A DNA stretch of 36,186 nt from Caldifarciminota bacterium (GTDB lineage Bacteria > Hydrothermota > UBA3073), in the NCBI GenBank assembly GCA_023129165.1, contig JAGMCL010000006.1:1-36186 (forward strand), read 5' to 3'. Shown here one piece after another: positions 1 to 7,265 of the stretch (within the stretch, counting starts at the first letter, position 1; every line of letters starts with the position of its first letter). A program made the translations under genes and the position numbers. The notes below the pieces were generated by a model. That model worked only from the letters and a program-made list of their open reading frames with translations. It did no database searches and had not been told where the DNA came from.

Positions 1-57
1 GGATGAACGATTTTCATATCAGAGGTTGCTGGGGTAGAGAAAGGAAAGGGATGAAAG

Positions 58-306
58 ATGAAAATTTACAAAGGATTTGAAGGTAAGGCAGGGAAAATAT
101 CTTACGTTGATTTTACCCAAATATATGAGGAAATAGAAAATTTTTTTCCAAGAAAAGATTTCAAAATTGCGCCAAGCAAAAAGATAGATGTTGATGGACA
201 TGCTTATGTGATATTAAAAAATTCTATTCAATATATGTCAATAAGCACAGATTTTCCACGTAGACAATTGATTGACATAATTAAAAGCATTTTAAAGGAG
301 GACTAA
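58..306 (+). CDS. Hypothetical early phage protein, 82 aa
   Basis: I do not recognise this protein. It is a soluble, mixed-charge 82-residue product with no membrane segment, signal peptide or cysteine pattern. The start is supported by a purine-rich stretch (GGAAAGGGATGAAAG) just upstream. It is followed after one base by a small membrane protein gene, so the two look cotranscribed in the early operon. An open frame from the window edge (positions 3-80) overlaps its start and could be the tail of an upstream gene. No function is inferred. Confidence 0.6.
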   Translation: MKIYKGFEGKAGKISYVDFTQIYEEIENFFPRKDFKIAPSKKIDVDGHAYVILKNSIQYMSISTDFPRRQLIDIIKSILKED

Positions 307-307
307 A

Positions 308-493
308 ATGCCAAAAGAAATGATTGTCGCACTAACTATCATCTTCGCACTATTTTGCTTAATGATTGTAAGAACTATTTGGCTACTACGGAAAGAGAAT
401 AATAAAAAGGGGGTGAAAGATTATATTAAATATCCGATGACAATGAGCATTGGGGAGAGATTGAAAAGGAAAAACAGACATTTTAGATGGTAG
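308..493 (+). CDS. Small single-pass membrane protein, 61 aa
   Basis: The N-terminal third (about residues 4-27) is strongly hydrophobic and is followed by arginines and lysines, the pattern of one membrane helix with a basic cytoplasmic tail. The start has a strong AAAGGAGG site that overlaps the end of the preceding gene. No catalytic motif is visible. Small membrane proteins of this kind are common in phage early regions, but sequence alone does not show what this one does. Confidence 0.6.
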   Translation: MPKEMIVALTIIFALFCLMIVRTIWLLRKENNKKGVKDYIKYPMTMSIGERLKRKNRHFRW

Positions 494-525
494 AGAAATT
501 AAATATTAATTAAGGGGGAGAGAAT

Positions 526-750
526 ATGAAAGTTGAAATTAAACTTACTAATTTTGGGGGAGCAGGTCTTTACGAATTAGTGACTAAAGAAAATGATATT
601 ACAGATGATGTTATTTTGAAACTTGGGAAAGGTCAACCTTTTTATTATGCAAAATTAGAAGCTGAAAGATTGGCGGTTGCCCTAAATTGTGATTTATATG
701 AGAACGGTAAATTAATAAGGAAAACAATAGGTAAGGGGGAGGAAAAGTAA
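526..750 (+). CDS. Hypothetical early phage protein, 74 aa
   Basis: An unrecognised 74-residue protein, probably soluble, starting after a GGGGGAGAG site. The body looks like a small alpha/beta protein (alternating beta-like residues 1-20, then a helix around residues 40-55), with a lysine- and glutamate-rich end. It lies directly upstream of another small gene: its stop codon TAA abuts the next ATG with no gap, which suggests translational coupling. Confidence 0.6.
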   Translation: MKVEIKLTNFGGAGLYELVTKENDITDDVILKLGKGQPFYYAKLEAERLAVALNCDLYENGKLIRKTIGKGEEK

Positions 751-918
751 ATGAAAGAATTAACTCCAGAACAGGAAAGCCTAATCGGAGATAACGTATA
801 CCACGAGAGAAAACTAGAGGAGGACATTTCTAAAGAGAAAAAAAAACATAAGACTTTCCCGGTTAATCCTGACCGTCTTGACCAAATACTAAGAAAGATA
901 GGGAGGAGAAAATTATGA
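751..918 (+). CDS. Small charged protein, 55 aa
   Basis: This frame begins immediately after the preceding stop, behind a GGGGGAGGAAAAG site, and ends with an ATGA overlap onto the next gene at 915. The predicted protein is hydrophilic, rich in Glu and Lys, probably helical, and has no recognisable domain. The tight coupling on both sides (0-bp gap and 4-bp overlap) and the good ribosome binding site are the main reasons for calling it real. Confidence 0.55.
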   Translation: MKELTPEQESLIGDNVYHERKLEEDISKEKKKHKTFPVNPDRLDQILRKIGRRKL

Positions 919-1097
919 GCCTCAGACATATCGCAAAATATAGGGCTATGGTAACCGGCAATACCGTTGAGAAAGAAATGGAGGTGTTAAAAACAAGGGA
1001 AAAGGGAAGTTATGAAAGGTTATTTGGAATGAAAGATGAGTTTAGAAAAAATAAATTATTAGGGGGAAAAAGTAATGGATGGCAAGAACGTTTTTAG
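915..1097 (+). CDS. Small basic helical protein, 60 aa
   Basis: The start codon lies in an ATGA overlap with the preceding stop and is preceded by GGGAGGAG. The 60-residue product is rich in Lys, Arg and Glu and probably helical. It ends inside the start of the Gp3-like gene, overlapping it by 23 bp in another frame. That gene's own GGGGG-type site lies within the coding sequence here. No function is recognised. Confidence 0.5.
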   Translation: MSLRHIAKYRAMVTGNTVEKEMEVLKTREKGSYERLFGMKDEFRKNKLLGGKSNGWQERF

Positions 1098-2568
1098 ACA
1101 GAAATTTACAAGAATTGAAGGGTTGTCTGCAATTAGAAGGCTACCCAGATTAGGCAAGATTAGGTTGGGGATTAAAAAAGTATCTGCAAAGACCGGGAAG
1201 GAATATCCGAGTGAGACTGATTATTTTGTATGCCCGGCAGAGGTAAGAAATGTTTGCGGAGATGAACCGAAGGAATTAAATATATCTTTTCCAATGAATG
1301 ATCCAGAGGTAATATTCCCGCAATGCTATAAATGGTATGGAAGCAGTAAAGGCTTAAAGTGTCGGGGCGATGGTGTAAACGCTTTAAGGCTAAATGATGA
1401 AACTAACGAAATGGAAGAACGAACTTGCCCTTGTGAGCTATTGGAAAGCGGTAAATGCAAACAAAGGGCAAGTTTAATCTTTAATCTTCCCGGTGTAGCC
1501 ATTGGCGGTGTATACCAGATAGACCTATCAAGCTATCACTCAATAGTTGATATTAACAGCGGTATAGATTACGCCAGAGCTTTATTAGGTGACCGAATAG
1601 CTTTTATCCCATTTAAGCTAAAAAGAGTACCTAAAGAGACGCACAACGAGGGTAAAAAGCAGATACATTATACATTACAGCTTGAACTTAATGTAACTGC
1701 CAAAGAGTTGCAGGGGTTGAGGGAAGGTCAAAAAGTATTTGCGGGACAGAATAAACGATACGAGATTGAAGCACCAAAAGAGGATATCAGTCCCGCTTAT
1801 GACAGCAAAGAAGATGGGGCAGTAATAGAAGAAGAAACAGAAGAAGAAATTAAAGCAAGAGAGGCGAAGGAAGCCGAAGAAGAAAAGGTAAGGCAGGAAG
1901 CATTAAAAAAAGAATATGACGAATTAAATGAACGACAGGCCAAACTAAAAAAAGAAATGGAAGAGGGCAAACATAAATTAAAAAGCTACGAGGAAGCAAA
2001 GGCGATATATAAGAAGAAGCAAGAAGAAAGAGTAGCAGTTGAAGCGGAACCAGTAACAGAAGACACCGACCTCGCTACTCAACCGCAAAAAGACAAAATC
2101 TATGGAAATGTAGTATGTGAGAAATGTGGCACGAGGGTATACGGTTTTAAATGTCCCAAATGTAAAAATGCTGACAATATGCATATTACTACAAAAGGTT
2201 TCATACATAGTCACTTATTAACAAAAAATGATTTTAAGAATGATATGAAACCTATATTATTCCCAGATAAATTAACCAAAATAGAAGCAATGATAATTTG
2301 GGATTGGTGGTTAGGTGATAAGCAAAATAATATTGTAGGTGAGAGGACCGTAAGAGAGGCAAAGGAAATAGAGGCCAGATCTAAAACTACTAAAGCCGAC
2401 AAGATAAAGAAAGCACAAGATATAGTTGATGGCAAGTTAGAAGTAAAAGACGAAGAAGCACCATTCCCTGATGAGGCTATCACCGACGCAGACATCCCAG
2501 GAAGCAGTCCCGACAATGCAATCCCATTTACTGGCAAACGCAGAGGCAAGGCAAAGGCTACTGACTAA
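1075..2568 (+). CDS. Gp3-like recombination directionality factor family protein with zinc ribbon
   Basis: The N-terminal half (about residues 10-230) resembles the Gp3-like family named after the phiC31 directionality factor, which makes serine integrases excise. It has the family-like RxxPRLGKIRLG opening and conserved cysteines (Cys53, 61, 84, 96, 118, 120, 128) that could bind metal. Residues about 250-325 are a highly charged coiled coil. A zinc ribbon follows (Cys348-Cys351 and Cys360-Cys363) inside a stretch resembling the 'ATxxQ..IY...LTK.' tail module often seen in these proteins, and the C-terminus is low-complexity. At 497 aa it is about twice the length of phiC31 gp3. Members are often annotated as metal-binding or hydrolase-like, so the recombination role is family inference. 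No serine integrase lies in this window. Confidence 0.7.
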   Translation: MDGKNVFRQKFTRIEGLSAIRRLPRLGKIRLGIKKVSAKTGKEYPSETDYFVCPAEVRNVCGDEPKELNISFPMNDPEVIFPQCYKWYGSSKGLKCRGDGVNALRLNDETNEMEERTCPCELLESGKCKQRASLIFNLPGVAIGGVYQIDLSSYHSIVDINSGIDYARALLGDRIAFIPFKLKRVPKETHNEGKKQIHYTLQLELNVTAKELQGLREGQKVFAGQNKRYEIEAPKEDISPAYDSKEDGAVIEEETEEEIKAREAKEAEEEKVRQEALKKEYDELNERQAKLKKEMEEGKHKLKSYEEAKAIYKKKQEERVAVEAEPVTEDTDLATQPQKDKIYGNVVCEKCGTRVYGFKCPKCKNADNMHITTKGFIHSHLLTKNDFKNDMKPILFPDKLTKIEAMIIWDWWLGDKQNNIVGERTVREAKEIEARSKTTKADKIKKAQDIVDGKLEVKDEEAPFPDEAITDADIPGSSPDNAIPFTGKRRGKAKATD

Positions 2569-2589
2569 CTTTTTCATTTTTACACTCCA

Positions 2590-2613
2590 GGGGCAGGTTG
2601 AAATCCCTGCCCT
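2590..2613 (+). other. GC-rich hairpin between genes
   Basis: GGGCAGG at 2591-2597 pairs with CCTGCCC at 2606-2612 around an 8-base loop, with a possible G-T pair closing the base. It lies in the 103-bp gap after the Gp3-like gene. The downstream bases are AT-rich but lack a clean T run, so this may be a weak terminator or an mRNA-stabilising end rather than a strong intrinsic terminator. Confidence 0.4.
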
Positions 2614-2671
2614 GCAATTATATCAATTTATATTTTATTTAAGTTAAAAAAATTAGGGGAGGTAAAAGTAA

Positions 2672-3070
2672 ATGACGATTTATAAGACTACATTCGAACA
2701 ATGTAAAAAACGAATAGGCAAGGGTGATGTTTGTGAAGGTTGCGGGGGAAAATTAGAGCCAATAGAGACTGTTGATAATTCGGATTGGCCTACTTTCTGG
2801 ATTGGTTGTAAGCATTGTATGTGTTTTAGAGGGGGAGTTAAAAAAGAATATTGGGAAATTGCTCGTCAATTAGTAAAAGAAGATGCAATTTTACCTTATT
2901 CCCATCTACAAAAATATGAATATGAAGATACACCAGAAAGATTAAATTATTATTTAGATACTCAAACTGCAGGGCTTTCTTGGAATGTAGGTTACATTCA
3001 TAGATTATTAAAAGAGAAATTTAAAGGAGATAACCAAAATGTCAATAATCTTAAAAGCCGTGAAGGCTAA
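2672..3070 (+). CDS. Zinc-ribbon hypothetical protein, 132 aa
   Basis: The N-terminal half holds two cysteine pairs, Cys21-Cys24 (CEGC) and Cys46-Cys49 (CKHC), spaced like a four-cysteine zinc ribbon, with an extra Cys51. The C-terminal half is probably helical and rich in Tyr and Lys. The start follows AGGGGAGG. The 3' end overlaps the next gene by 32 bp. I cannot assign a function; a nucleic-acid-binding or structural zinc role is possible. Confidence 0.6.
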   Translation: MTIYKTTFEQCKKRIGKGDVCEGCGGKLEPIETVDNSDWPTFWIGCKHCMCFRGGVKKEYWEIARQLVKEDAILPYSHLQKYEYEDTPERLNYYLDTQTAGLSWNVGYIHRLLKEKFKGDNQNVNNLKSREG

Positions 3071-3254
3071 ATTATTGGAAGAGCTTCGATTAGATATTTA
3101 TTTAAAAAATAGTTTCGGAGGCAATAACCACTACGAACAGGGTAGAGAAGATACAACGAGAAATCATTTAGTATTGCTTGGCTATGAAAAGGATAAGCTA
3201 ATGACGGTTAAGGGTGTAGATGGGTTGATAAAGGAGGCGGGACAAGAGATATGA
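3039..3254 (+). CDS. Hypothetical protein, 71 aa
   Basis: A 71-residue hydrophilic protein starting after AAAGGAGAT inside the end of the previous gene (32-bp overlap) and ending in an ATGA overlap with the homing endonuclease gene. No domain is recognised. The strong ribosome binding site argues for translation despite the long overlap. It may belong to the segment into which the homing endonuclease integrated. Confidence 0.5.
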   Translation: MSIILKAVKAKLLEELRLDIYLKNSFGGNNHYEQGREDTTRNHLVLLGYEKDKLMTVKGVDGLIKEAGQEI

Positions 3255-3736
3255 CAAATAAAATAGGTTGGTGTGATATGACGTGGAATGCCTATATTGC
3301 TGGTTTATTTGATGGTGAAGGGTCGGCAATTATATTAACCATAAAAAGACCTAATTTAAGGAGACCCTTTAGATTCAGACCAAAGATATTAATAGCTCAA
3401 AAAGACCGATATGTTCTTGATAAGATTGAAGAATATTTAAAAATAGGTAAGGTGGTTGAGGATAATTTTAATACTCATAAATATATTATTTTTAATCACG
3501 AGCATATCTTTAGATTTATAAAAAAGATACATCAATATTCTCTTATCAAAGAACAGCAATTGAGGTTGTTATTAAGATACATAAATATTGCTACCATAAA
3601 GGGTAATCGGAGTTATAACAGAAGAGAGCTTAACCACATCATCACCATAAGGGATAATATACATTTTCTGAATCAGACAACAAGAGAATTAAAATACGAT
3701 AGGCAAACTATATTGGAGGCGAATCTATATGAATAA
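3251..3736 (+). CDS. LAGLIDADG homing endonuclease with captured DUF5131 N-terminus
   Basis: Residues 15-25 (YIAGLFDGEGS) are a clear LAGLIDADG motif, whose acidic residue binds the catalytic metal. Only one such motif is seen in 161 residues, which fits a homodimeric enzyme cutting a near-palindromic site. The first 13 residues (MTNKIGWCDMTWN) are a diverged copy of the start of the DUF5131 protein encoded just downstream (MNKIGWCDFTFN), and the two genes overlap by 8 bp. The gene therefore appears to have inserted after codon 13 of a DUF5131 gene. It keeps that gene's ribosome site and start for its own expression, while a regenerated start serves the host gene. No intein or intron splice signals were seen. 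Confidence 0.8.
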   Translation: MTNKIGWCDMTWNAYIAGLFDGEGSAIILTIKRPNLRRPFRFRPKILIAQKDRYVLDKIEEYLKIGKVVEDNFNTHKYIIFNHEHIFRFIKKIHQYSLIKEQQLRLLLRYINIATIKGNRSYNRRELNHIITIRDNIHFLNQTTRELKYDRQTILEANLYE

Positions 3737-4478
3737 GATTGGCTGGTGTGACTTTACTTTTAATCCCGTTTGGGGTTGTAGAAATCATTGTGAGTATTGT
3801 TATGCTCGGATATTTGCTAATAGATTTTATAAGGGAACTGCTGAAAAGGAACATCGATATATACATAAATATAGAATTAATTCTTATATTGAGTGGAAAG
3901 TATTAGAGAATAGATTAAAGAATTTCAAACTTACTTTTCTACATTCTCATTTCGATAAGAAATTCCCGAAAAAACCGCAACGGATCTTCGTAGGCTCTAT
4001 GAGTGAAATTTATTATTGGAAAGATGAGTGGTTGGAAAAAGTATTGGAAAAGGTAAAAAGATATCCTCAACATACTTTTCAATTCTTAACTAAATTTCCC
4101 GAAGTATATTGCAAAGTATATGATTTTCCGAAAAACTGTTGGTTAGGGGTGACAATTACTAAAGATGATGATTTCGATAATGGAACTTATGATTTTTTGA
4201 GGAGTGACCTTAATCGTGACAATATAAAATATATTTCATTCGAGCCATTATTTGGTAGAATATTATCTTATAAATTAATAAAATATTTTGATTGGGTAAT
4301 CATAGGAGCAGAAACTGGCAATAGAAAAGATAAAGTTATTCCGAAGTTAGATTGGGTTTTAGAGATTATAAGATATTGCGAACATCATAAAATACCAGTC
4401 TATATTAAGGATAATTTAACAAAATATTATGCTGAGTGCAGAGGATATAAACAATTTCCAGAAAGGGTGAAGTTATGA
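3729..4478 (+). CDS. DUF5131 family (phage Gp37/Gp68-like) three-cysteine protein
   Basis: This 249-residue protein shows the DUF5131 landmarks in order: KIGWCDFTFNPVWGC near the start, a CxxxCxxC cluster (Cys17, Cys21, Cys24) like that of radical-SAM proteins, FVGSMSEIYYW, HTFQFLTKFP, GVTIT, ISFEPLFG, IIGAETG and YIKDNL. The cluster would bind an iron-sulfur cluster if the radical-SAM analogy holds; the substrate of the family is unknown to me. Family members commonly read TWNP where this one has TFNP. The gene starts behind GGAGGCG, inside the last codons of the homing endonuclease gene, and overlaps the next gene by ATGA. Confidence 0.8.
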   Translation: MNKIGWCDFTFNPVWGCRNHCEYCYARIFANRFYKGTAEKEHRYIHKYRINSYIEWKVLENRLKNFKLTFLHSHFDKKFPKKPQRIFVGSMSEIYYWKDEWLEKVLEKVKRYPQHTFQFLTKFPEVYCKVYDFPKNCWLGVTITKDDDFDNGTYDFLRSDLNRDNIKYISFEPLFGRILSYKLIKYFDWVIIGAETGNRKDKVIPKLDWVLEIIRYCEHHKIPVYIKDNLTKYYAECRGYKQFPERVKL

Positions 4479-4642
4479 AAATAATTGAGTCTACTATCGA
4501 GTCATTAATTATAGTCTTAGCATTCATATTAATTGTATTGCCTGAAATAGCTTACAGCTTAACGCTTAGAGGGCGTGACTGGGTTATAGATAGTATGGAG
4601 AGAACTATATTTTTTTTAAGGGGAACTATAAAAAAACTATAA
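4475..4642 (+). CDS. Small membrane protein, 55 aa
   Basis: This frame starts in an ATGA overlap with the DUF5131 stop and has GAAAGGGTG upstream. Residues about 8-28 form one long hydrophobic helix, followed by a basic, hydrophilic tail. It is a plausible single-pass membrane protein of unknown role. It could equally act as a holin-like or anchoring protein, but nothing in the sequence shows that. Confidence 0.5.
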   Translation: MKIIESTIESLIIVLAFILIVLPEIAYSLTLRGRDWVIDSMERTIFFLRGTIKKL

Positions 4643-4658
4643 AAAGGGGGGTGAAAGT

Positions 4659-4979
4659 ATGAGCTGGAGCGTTTATCTAACTATTAACACTGGCGCAGAA
4701 GAAAGAAAAGTTGTTGACATTGGTAATTATACTTACAATGTTTCGCCAATGTATATGAAGGCAATGGGGATTACAATATCGGATTTAGACGGTAAAAAAT
4801 GCTCTGAAGTTATTCCAATATTAAGAAAAGGTGTTTTACACATGACAGAAAATCCAAGGATACACAAGGCAATGAACCCGCCAAATGGCTGGGGTAAATA
4901 TGAAACCGCATTAGAATTTTTAGAGATGATTTATAAAGAATGCATAAATAATCCTAAATGTAAAATAGAAGTTTGTTAA
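4659..4979 (+). CDS. Conserved phage protein of unknown function, 106 aa
   Basis: The sequence has the layout of a small protein family I recall from many phages: an opening like WxVYxxINTG, then a VxDIGNYTYNVSPM segment, an ISDLDGKKC segment, and MNPPNGWGKYExAxxFLxxI near the end. The repeated appearance of that pattern in unrelated phages is from memory, and its function is not known to me. It starts behind AAAAAGGGGGGTG. It is cytosolic by prediction, with no signal peptide or membrane segment. Confidence 0.65.
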   Translation: MSWSVYLTINTGAEERKVVDIGNYTYNVSPMYMKAMGITISDLDGKKCSEVIPILRKGVLHMTENPRIHKAMNPPNGWGKYETALEFLEMIYKECINNPKCKIEVC

Positions 4980-5009
4980 AAATTAATTATAAAGGGGAGA
5001 GGAAGTAAG

Positions 5010-5300
5010 ATGAACGTTCAAGCGACTATTTGGGGTTTAGAATCTATACAAAAAGATGTTATAGATTATGAATCTGAATCTATCAGAGAAGCTATTAGAT
5101 TATTAAAAGAACAGGAAAGTGAAATAGAGAAGTTAAGATTTACAATTAAAACCATCATTGATTTGCAGTTAGATTTTAGTAAAGATAATACCGAAAATGT
5201 GAAGATAGAAATTCCAAATGAACAAAAAGTTGCAATGGAGAGATTGTATAAAAAAAATCAGGAATTAACTGATGAGAAGGGGGAGGAGAAGGATGACTAA
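5010..5300 (+). CDS. Coiled-coil hypothetical protein, 96 aa
   Basis: Residues about 20-55 and 70-92 are rich in Glu, Lys and Leu with heptad-like spacing, which suggests a coiled coil and possible oligomerisation. No enzyme motif is visible. The start has a GGGGAGAGGAAG site. The last codons overlap the next zinc-finger gene by 8 bp. Function unknown. Confidence 0.55.
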   Translation: MNVQATIWGLESIQKDVIDYESESIREAIRLLKEQESEIEKLRFTIKTIIDLQLDFSKDNTENVKIEIPNEQKVAMERLYKKNQELTDEKGEEKDD

Positions 5301-5481
5301 AGAGAAAACGATAAAAGTTTTTTGCGATAAATGTAATGGGAAAGGATTTTATTACGAATACGGACATAGTGGAGAAACTGAATATTACCACGAATGCGAC
5401 AAGTGTAATAGTACAGGATATATTTACATTACAGAAGGGGCATCGAAATATTTTGTTAAATTTAAAGGAGGCAACCAATGA
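5293..5481 (+). CDS. Small DnaJ-like double CxxCxGxG zinc-finger protein
   Basis: The product has CDKCNGKG (Cys11, Cys14) and CDKCNSTG (Cys35, Cys38), the paired CxxCxGxG repeats of the DnaJ-type zinc finger, with no J domain. I chose the ATG at 5293 over the in-frame one at 5272 because GGGAGGAGAAGG lies directly upstream of it. Similar minimal zinc fingers occur in many phages and are thought to bind proteins or nucleic acid. The gene overlaps the next by ATGA. Confidence 0.65.
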   Translation: MTKEKTIKVFCDKCNGKGFYYEYGHSGETEYYHECDKCNSTGYIYITEGASKYFVKFKGGNQ

Positions 5482-5837
5482 CTAACCACAATTCAATTAT
5501 CCTACGCATAATCAAATCCTATGTAGGCGACGCTAACAAGCGAACACAAGCCCAAATAACCGACGAATGTATAGCCAGAGGCGGAATCAATATCACCGAA
5601 CGGCAGACCCGAGTGATCCTTCGTGAGCTAATCGATAACGGCGCACCTATCATATCGACCCCTGCTGGTGGCTATTACTGGTATGACACGGAAGAAGAAA
5701 GAACAAGTTGCTATAAGCGGTTAAGGCATAAGGGGATAAGTATATTAGTTAGGGCAAGGCGTATGAACAGGAATTGCCTAGCAGAGAAGGCAAGAAGACG
5801 GGAGTGGGAGCAGTTGAGTTTGTTGGAGGTGGGGTAA
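5478..5837 (+). CDS. Winged-helix DNA-binding phage protein, 119 aa
   Basis: Residues about 1-70 look like a winged helix: an N-terminal helix, a region reading ITERQTRVILRELIDNG as turn plus recognition helix, then a beta wing ending PAGGYYWYD. The C-terminal part is a long basic helix with many Arg residues. The base composition is visibly richer in G and C than in flanking genes, with more CGN and GCC codons, so it may have a different history. It sits just before the replication gene and could act in regulation or replication. The start has AAAGGAGG. Confidence 0.6.
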   Translation: MTNHNSIILRIIKSYVGDANKRTQAQITDECIARGGINITERQTRVILRELIDNGAPIISTPAGGYYWYDTEEERTSCYKRLRHKGISILVRARRMNRNCLAEKARRREWEQLSLLEVG

Positions 5838-5839
5838 AG

Positions 5840-5968
5840 ATGATAAAAATAATTTCGACCGCAGGTAACGATATGTATGTGTTTACAGATATGAGAGTTT
5901 ACAGAAGATTATTTAATGCAAATAGCGATATTTTAATTTATTTACCAAATATGAATACTGCGGGTTAA
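5840..5968 (+). CDS. Short hypothetical protein, 42 aa
   Basis: An open frame reaching back to 5774 overlaps the preceding gene, but the ATG at 5840 has GGAGGTGGGG just upstream and is the better start, giving 42 residues. The protein is beta-rich by inspection and has no cysteines or membrane segment. Its short length and lack of a recognisable family keep confidence modest. Confidence 0.4.
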   Translation: MIKIISTAGNDMYVFTDMRVYRRLFNANSDILIYLPNMNTAG

Positions 5969-5991
5969 TCATTATTTTAGGAGTGTGATAA

Positions 5992-6849
5992 ATGAGCGAT
6001 AATCAAGAGCAAGAATATTTAGAAGATGGCTATGTGAAAATATCGAGGCGGGTTTTTAGCAGTAAAACATTTTCCGGACTAAATGCTATTCAAAAATTGA
6101 TAACCATCTATCTAATATTGATGGCAAACCATCAGGATAATAAGTGGTGGGATAATCACGAAAAGAAATTTATTACTATTAAGCGAGGCAGTTTTATCAC
6201 ATCGATTGACAGTATAAAGAAAAAGATTAAAGACAAATTAGTCACAACACAAAAAATCCGAGTAATTTTGTCAACTTTAAGTAAAATGGATTTTTTGACA
6301 ATCAAAACAACAAAGCAATATTCTTTTATAACTATTGTGAAATATGACCTTTATCAAGATGGAGAAAGTTATATTAACAAACCAAATGTCAAAGCGGTAA
6401 CAAAGCAACAACAAAGCGGTAACAAAGCGGTAACAACAAACAAGAATGTAAAGAATGATAAGAATGAAAAAAAGAAGAGAGAGTACGCACCTTCAGTTTT
6501 TTTGACTAAAGAAGAATACCAGAAATTAATTATTGAGTTAAGTGAAGATGTAGCTAAAGAATATATCAAGGAATTATCGCTTTATATGAAATCAAGAGGA
6601 TTAGAAAAAAAATATAAGAGCCACTATGCGACCATACTTGCTTGGCATAGAAGGGATGAGAAGCAGGGCAAGGTTAAGCGACCACAAGATAATGAAAACC
6701 AGCCAAAATATATACCGAAAAAAGCACCCAAACTGACTGCCGAGCAGATAGAAAAAAATAAAGAAAGGGTTACAGAATTAGTAAAGGGATTTAAAAATAA
6801 GTTTGATATTCCACAAGCCAGTGGGGAAAGTGGGGAGAAAGGAGGATAG
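5992..6849 (+). CDS. Phage replication initiator / helicase-loader-like protein
   Basis: The N-terminal 120 residues follow the plan of phage replisome-organiser and DnaD-like N domains: GYVKISRRVFSSKTF, a helical segment, RGSFITSIDSI and then a winged helix ending FITIVKYDLY. A low-complexity linker rich in Lys, Asn, Gln and Thr (residues 130-163) follows. After it comes the C-terminal module with PSVFLTKEEYQKLI and KYKSHYATILAWHRR seen in phage initiators that recruit helicase. It would bind the phage origin and load the replicative helicase. The gene itself contains four 11-bp repeats at 6391-6434, consistent with an origin inside the initiator gene, as in lambda O. The start follows TTTTAGGAGTG. 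Confidence 0.75.
   Translation: MSDNQEQEYLEDGYVKISRRVFSSKTFSGLNAIQKLITIYLILMANHQDNKWWDNHEKKFITIKRGSFITSIDSIKKKIKDKLVTTQKIRVILSTLSKMDFLTIKTTKQYSFITIVKYDLYQDGESYINKPNVKAVTKQQQSGNKAVTTNKNVKNDKNEKKKREYAPSVFLTKEEYQKLIIELSEDVAKEYIKELSLYMKSRGLEKKYKSHYATILAWHRRDEKQGKVKRPQDNENQPKYIPKKAPKLTAEQIEKNKERVTELVKGFKNKFDIPQASGESGEKGG
6391..6434. repeat. Four 11-bp tandem iteron-like repeats; candidate replication origin
   Basis: Units AAAGCGGTAAC, AAAGCAACAAC, AAAGCGGTAAC and AAAGCGGTAAC start at 6391, 6402, 6413 and 6424. Three are identical and one differs at three positions. The period of 11 bp is not a multiple of three, so it is not a protein repeat, and it is close to one helical turn, which would place bound proteins on one face. 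An A-rich stretch follows (6435-6480). The array lies in the linker region of the replication initiator gene, the same arrangement as the lambda origin in gene O. Confidence 0.6.
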
Positions 6850-6858
6850 AGTAAATAA

Positions 6859-7023
6859 ATGTCTGATGGTGATTATTGTGAAACTTGCGGATATGCGAGG
6901 AAAGCAACTAAAAAAGAGATTAAATTTGGAACTCATTATTGCAAATTAGATAAGGGCTTTACAAATGGCAAATCATATTGTGATGTATGGAAACCTAAAG
7001 AAAATAAGAAGGAGGAAAAATAA
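6859..7023 (+). CDS. Small zinc-binding-like protein, 54 aa
   Basis: The product has Cys7-Cys10 (CETC) plus Cys28 and Cys41, a plausible four-cysteine metal site, and a basic tail. A GGAGG lies 13 bases before the ATG, which is longer spacing than usual. Its TAA overlaps the next ATG (TAATG), implying translational coupling. It directly follows the replication initiator. Function unknown. Confidence 0.5.
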   Translation: MSDGDYCETCGYARKATKKEIKFGTHYCKLDKGFTNGKSYCDVWKPKENKKEEK

Positions 7024-7265
7024 TGATAACCAAAAATTATATTAAGATATGTGAGAAAAATGAGGAAATACAATTTGAAAAGAGATTTGCTAATTATAAT
7101 TATAAAAAAATAGTGAAGGAATTTGAAAATTGGCTCAATGAAGAGATTGGATGTTTTAAACGATTGCGGATAGAAGAAATAGAAAAGAAGTTTCCAGACA
7201 TAATCATTATCAATATATTAAATAAATTTCAAAGCATTAAGGCACAAAATGAGGTTAAAAAATGA
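7023..7265 (+). CDS. Hypothetical protein, 80 aa
   Basis: An 80-residue, Lys-, Glu- and Ile-rich protein beginning in a TAATG overlap behind AAGGAGGAAAAA. It appears mainly helical, with no recognisable motif or membrane segment. Its end overlaps the start of the following basic protein gene by 17 bp. Function unknown. Confidence 0.5.
   Translation: MITKNYIKICEKNEEIQFEKRFANYNYKKIVKEFENWLNEEIGCFKRLRIEEIEKKFPDIIIINILNKFQSIKAQNEVKK

Noticed and set aside
3-80. Open frame from the window edge overlapping the first gene
   Set aside because: It is 25 codons, begins near the edge and lacks a visible ribosome site, so I could not tell whether it is the end of a real upstream gene.
3251-3736. Intein or intron interpretation of the homing endonuclease
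   Set aside because: No splice residues at the ends and no intron-like folding were seen; both genes have their own start and stop codons.
6295-6324. TTGACA with a weak TATTCT-like -10 inside the replication gene
   Set aside because: The -10 is weak and the element lies within a coding region with no downstream gene needing it, so it is probably chance.
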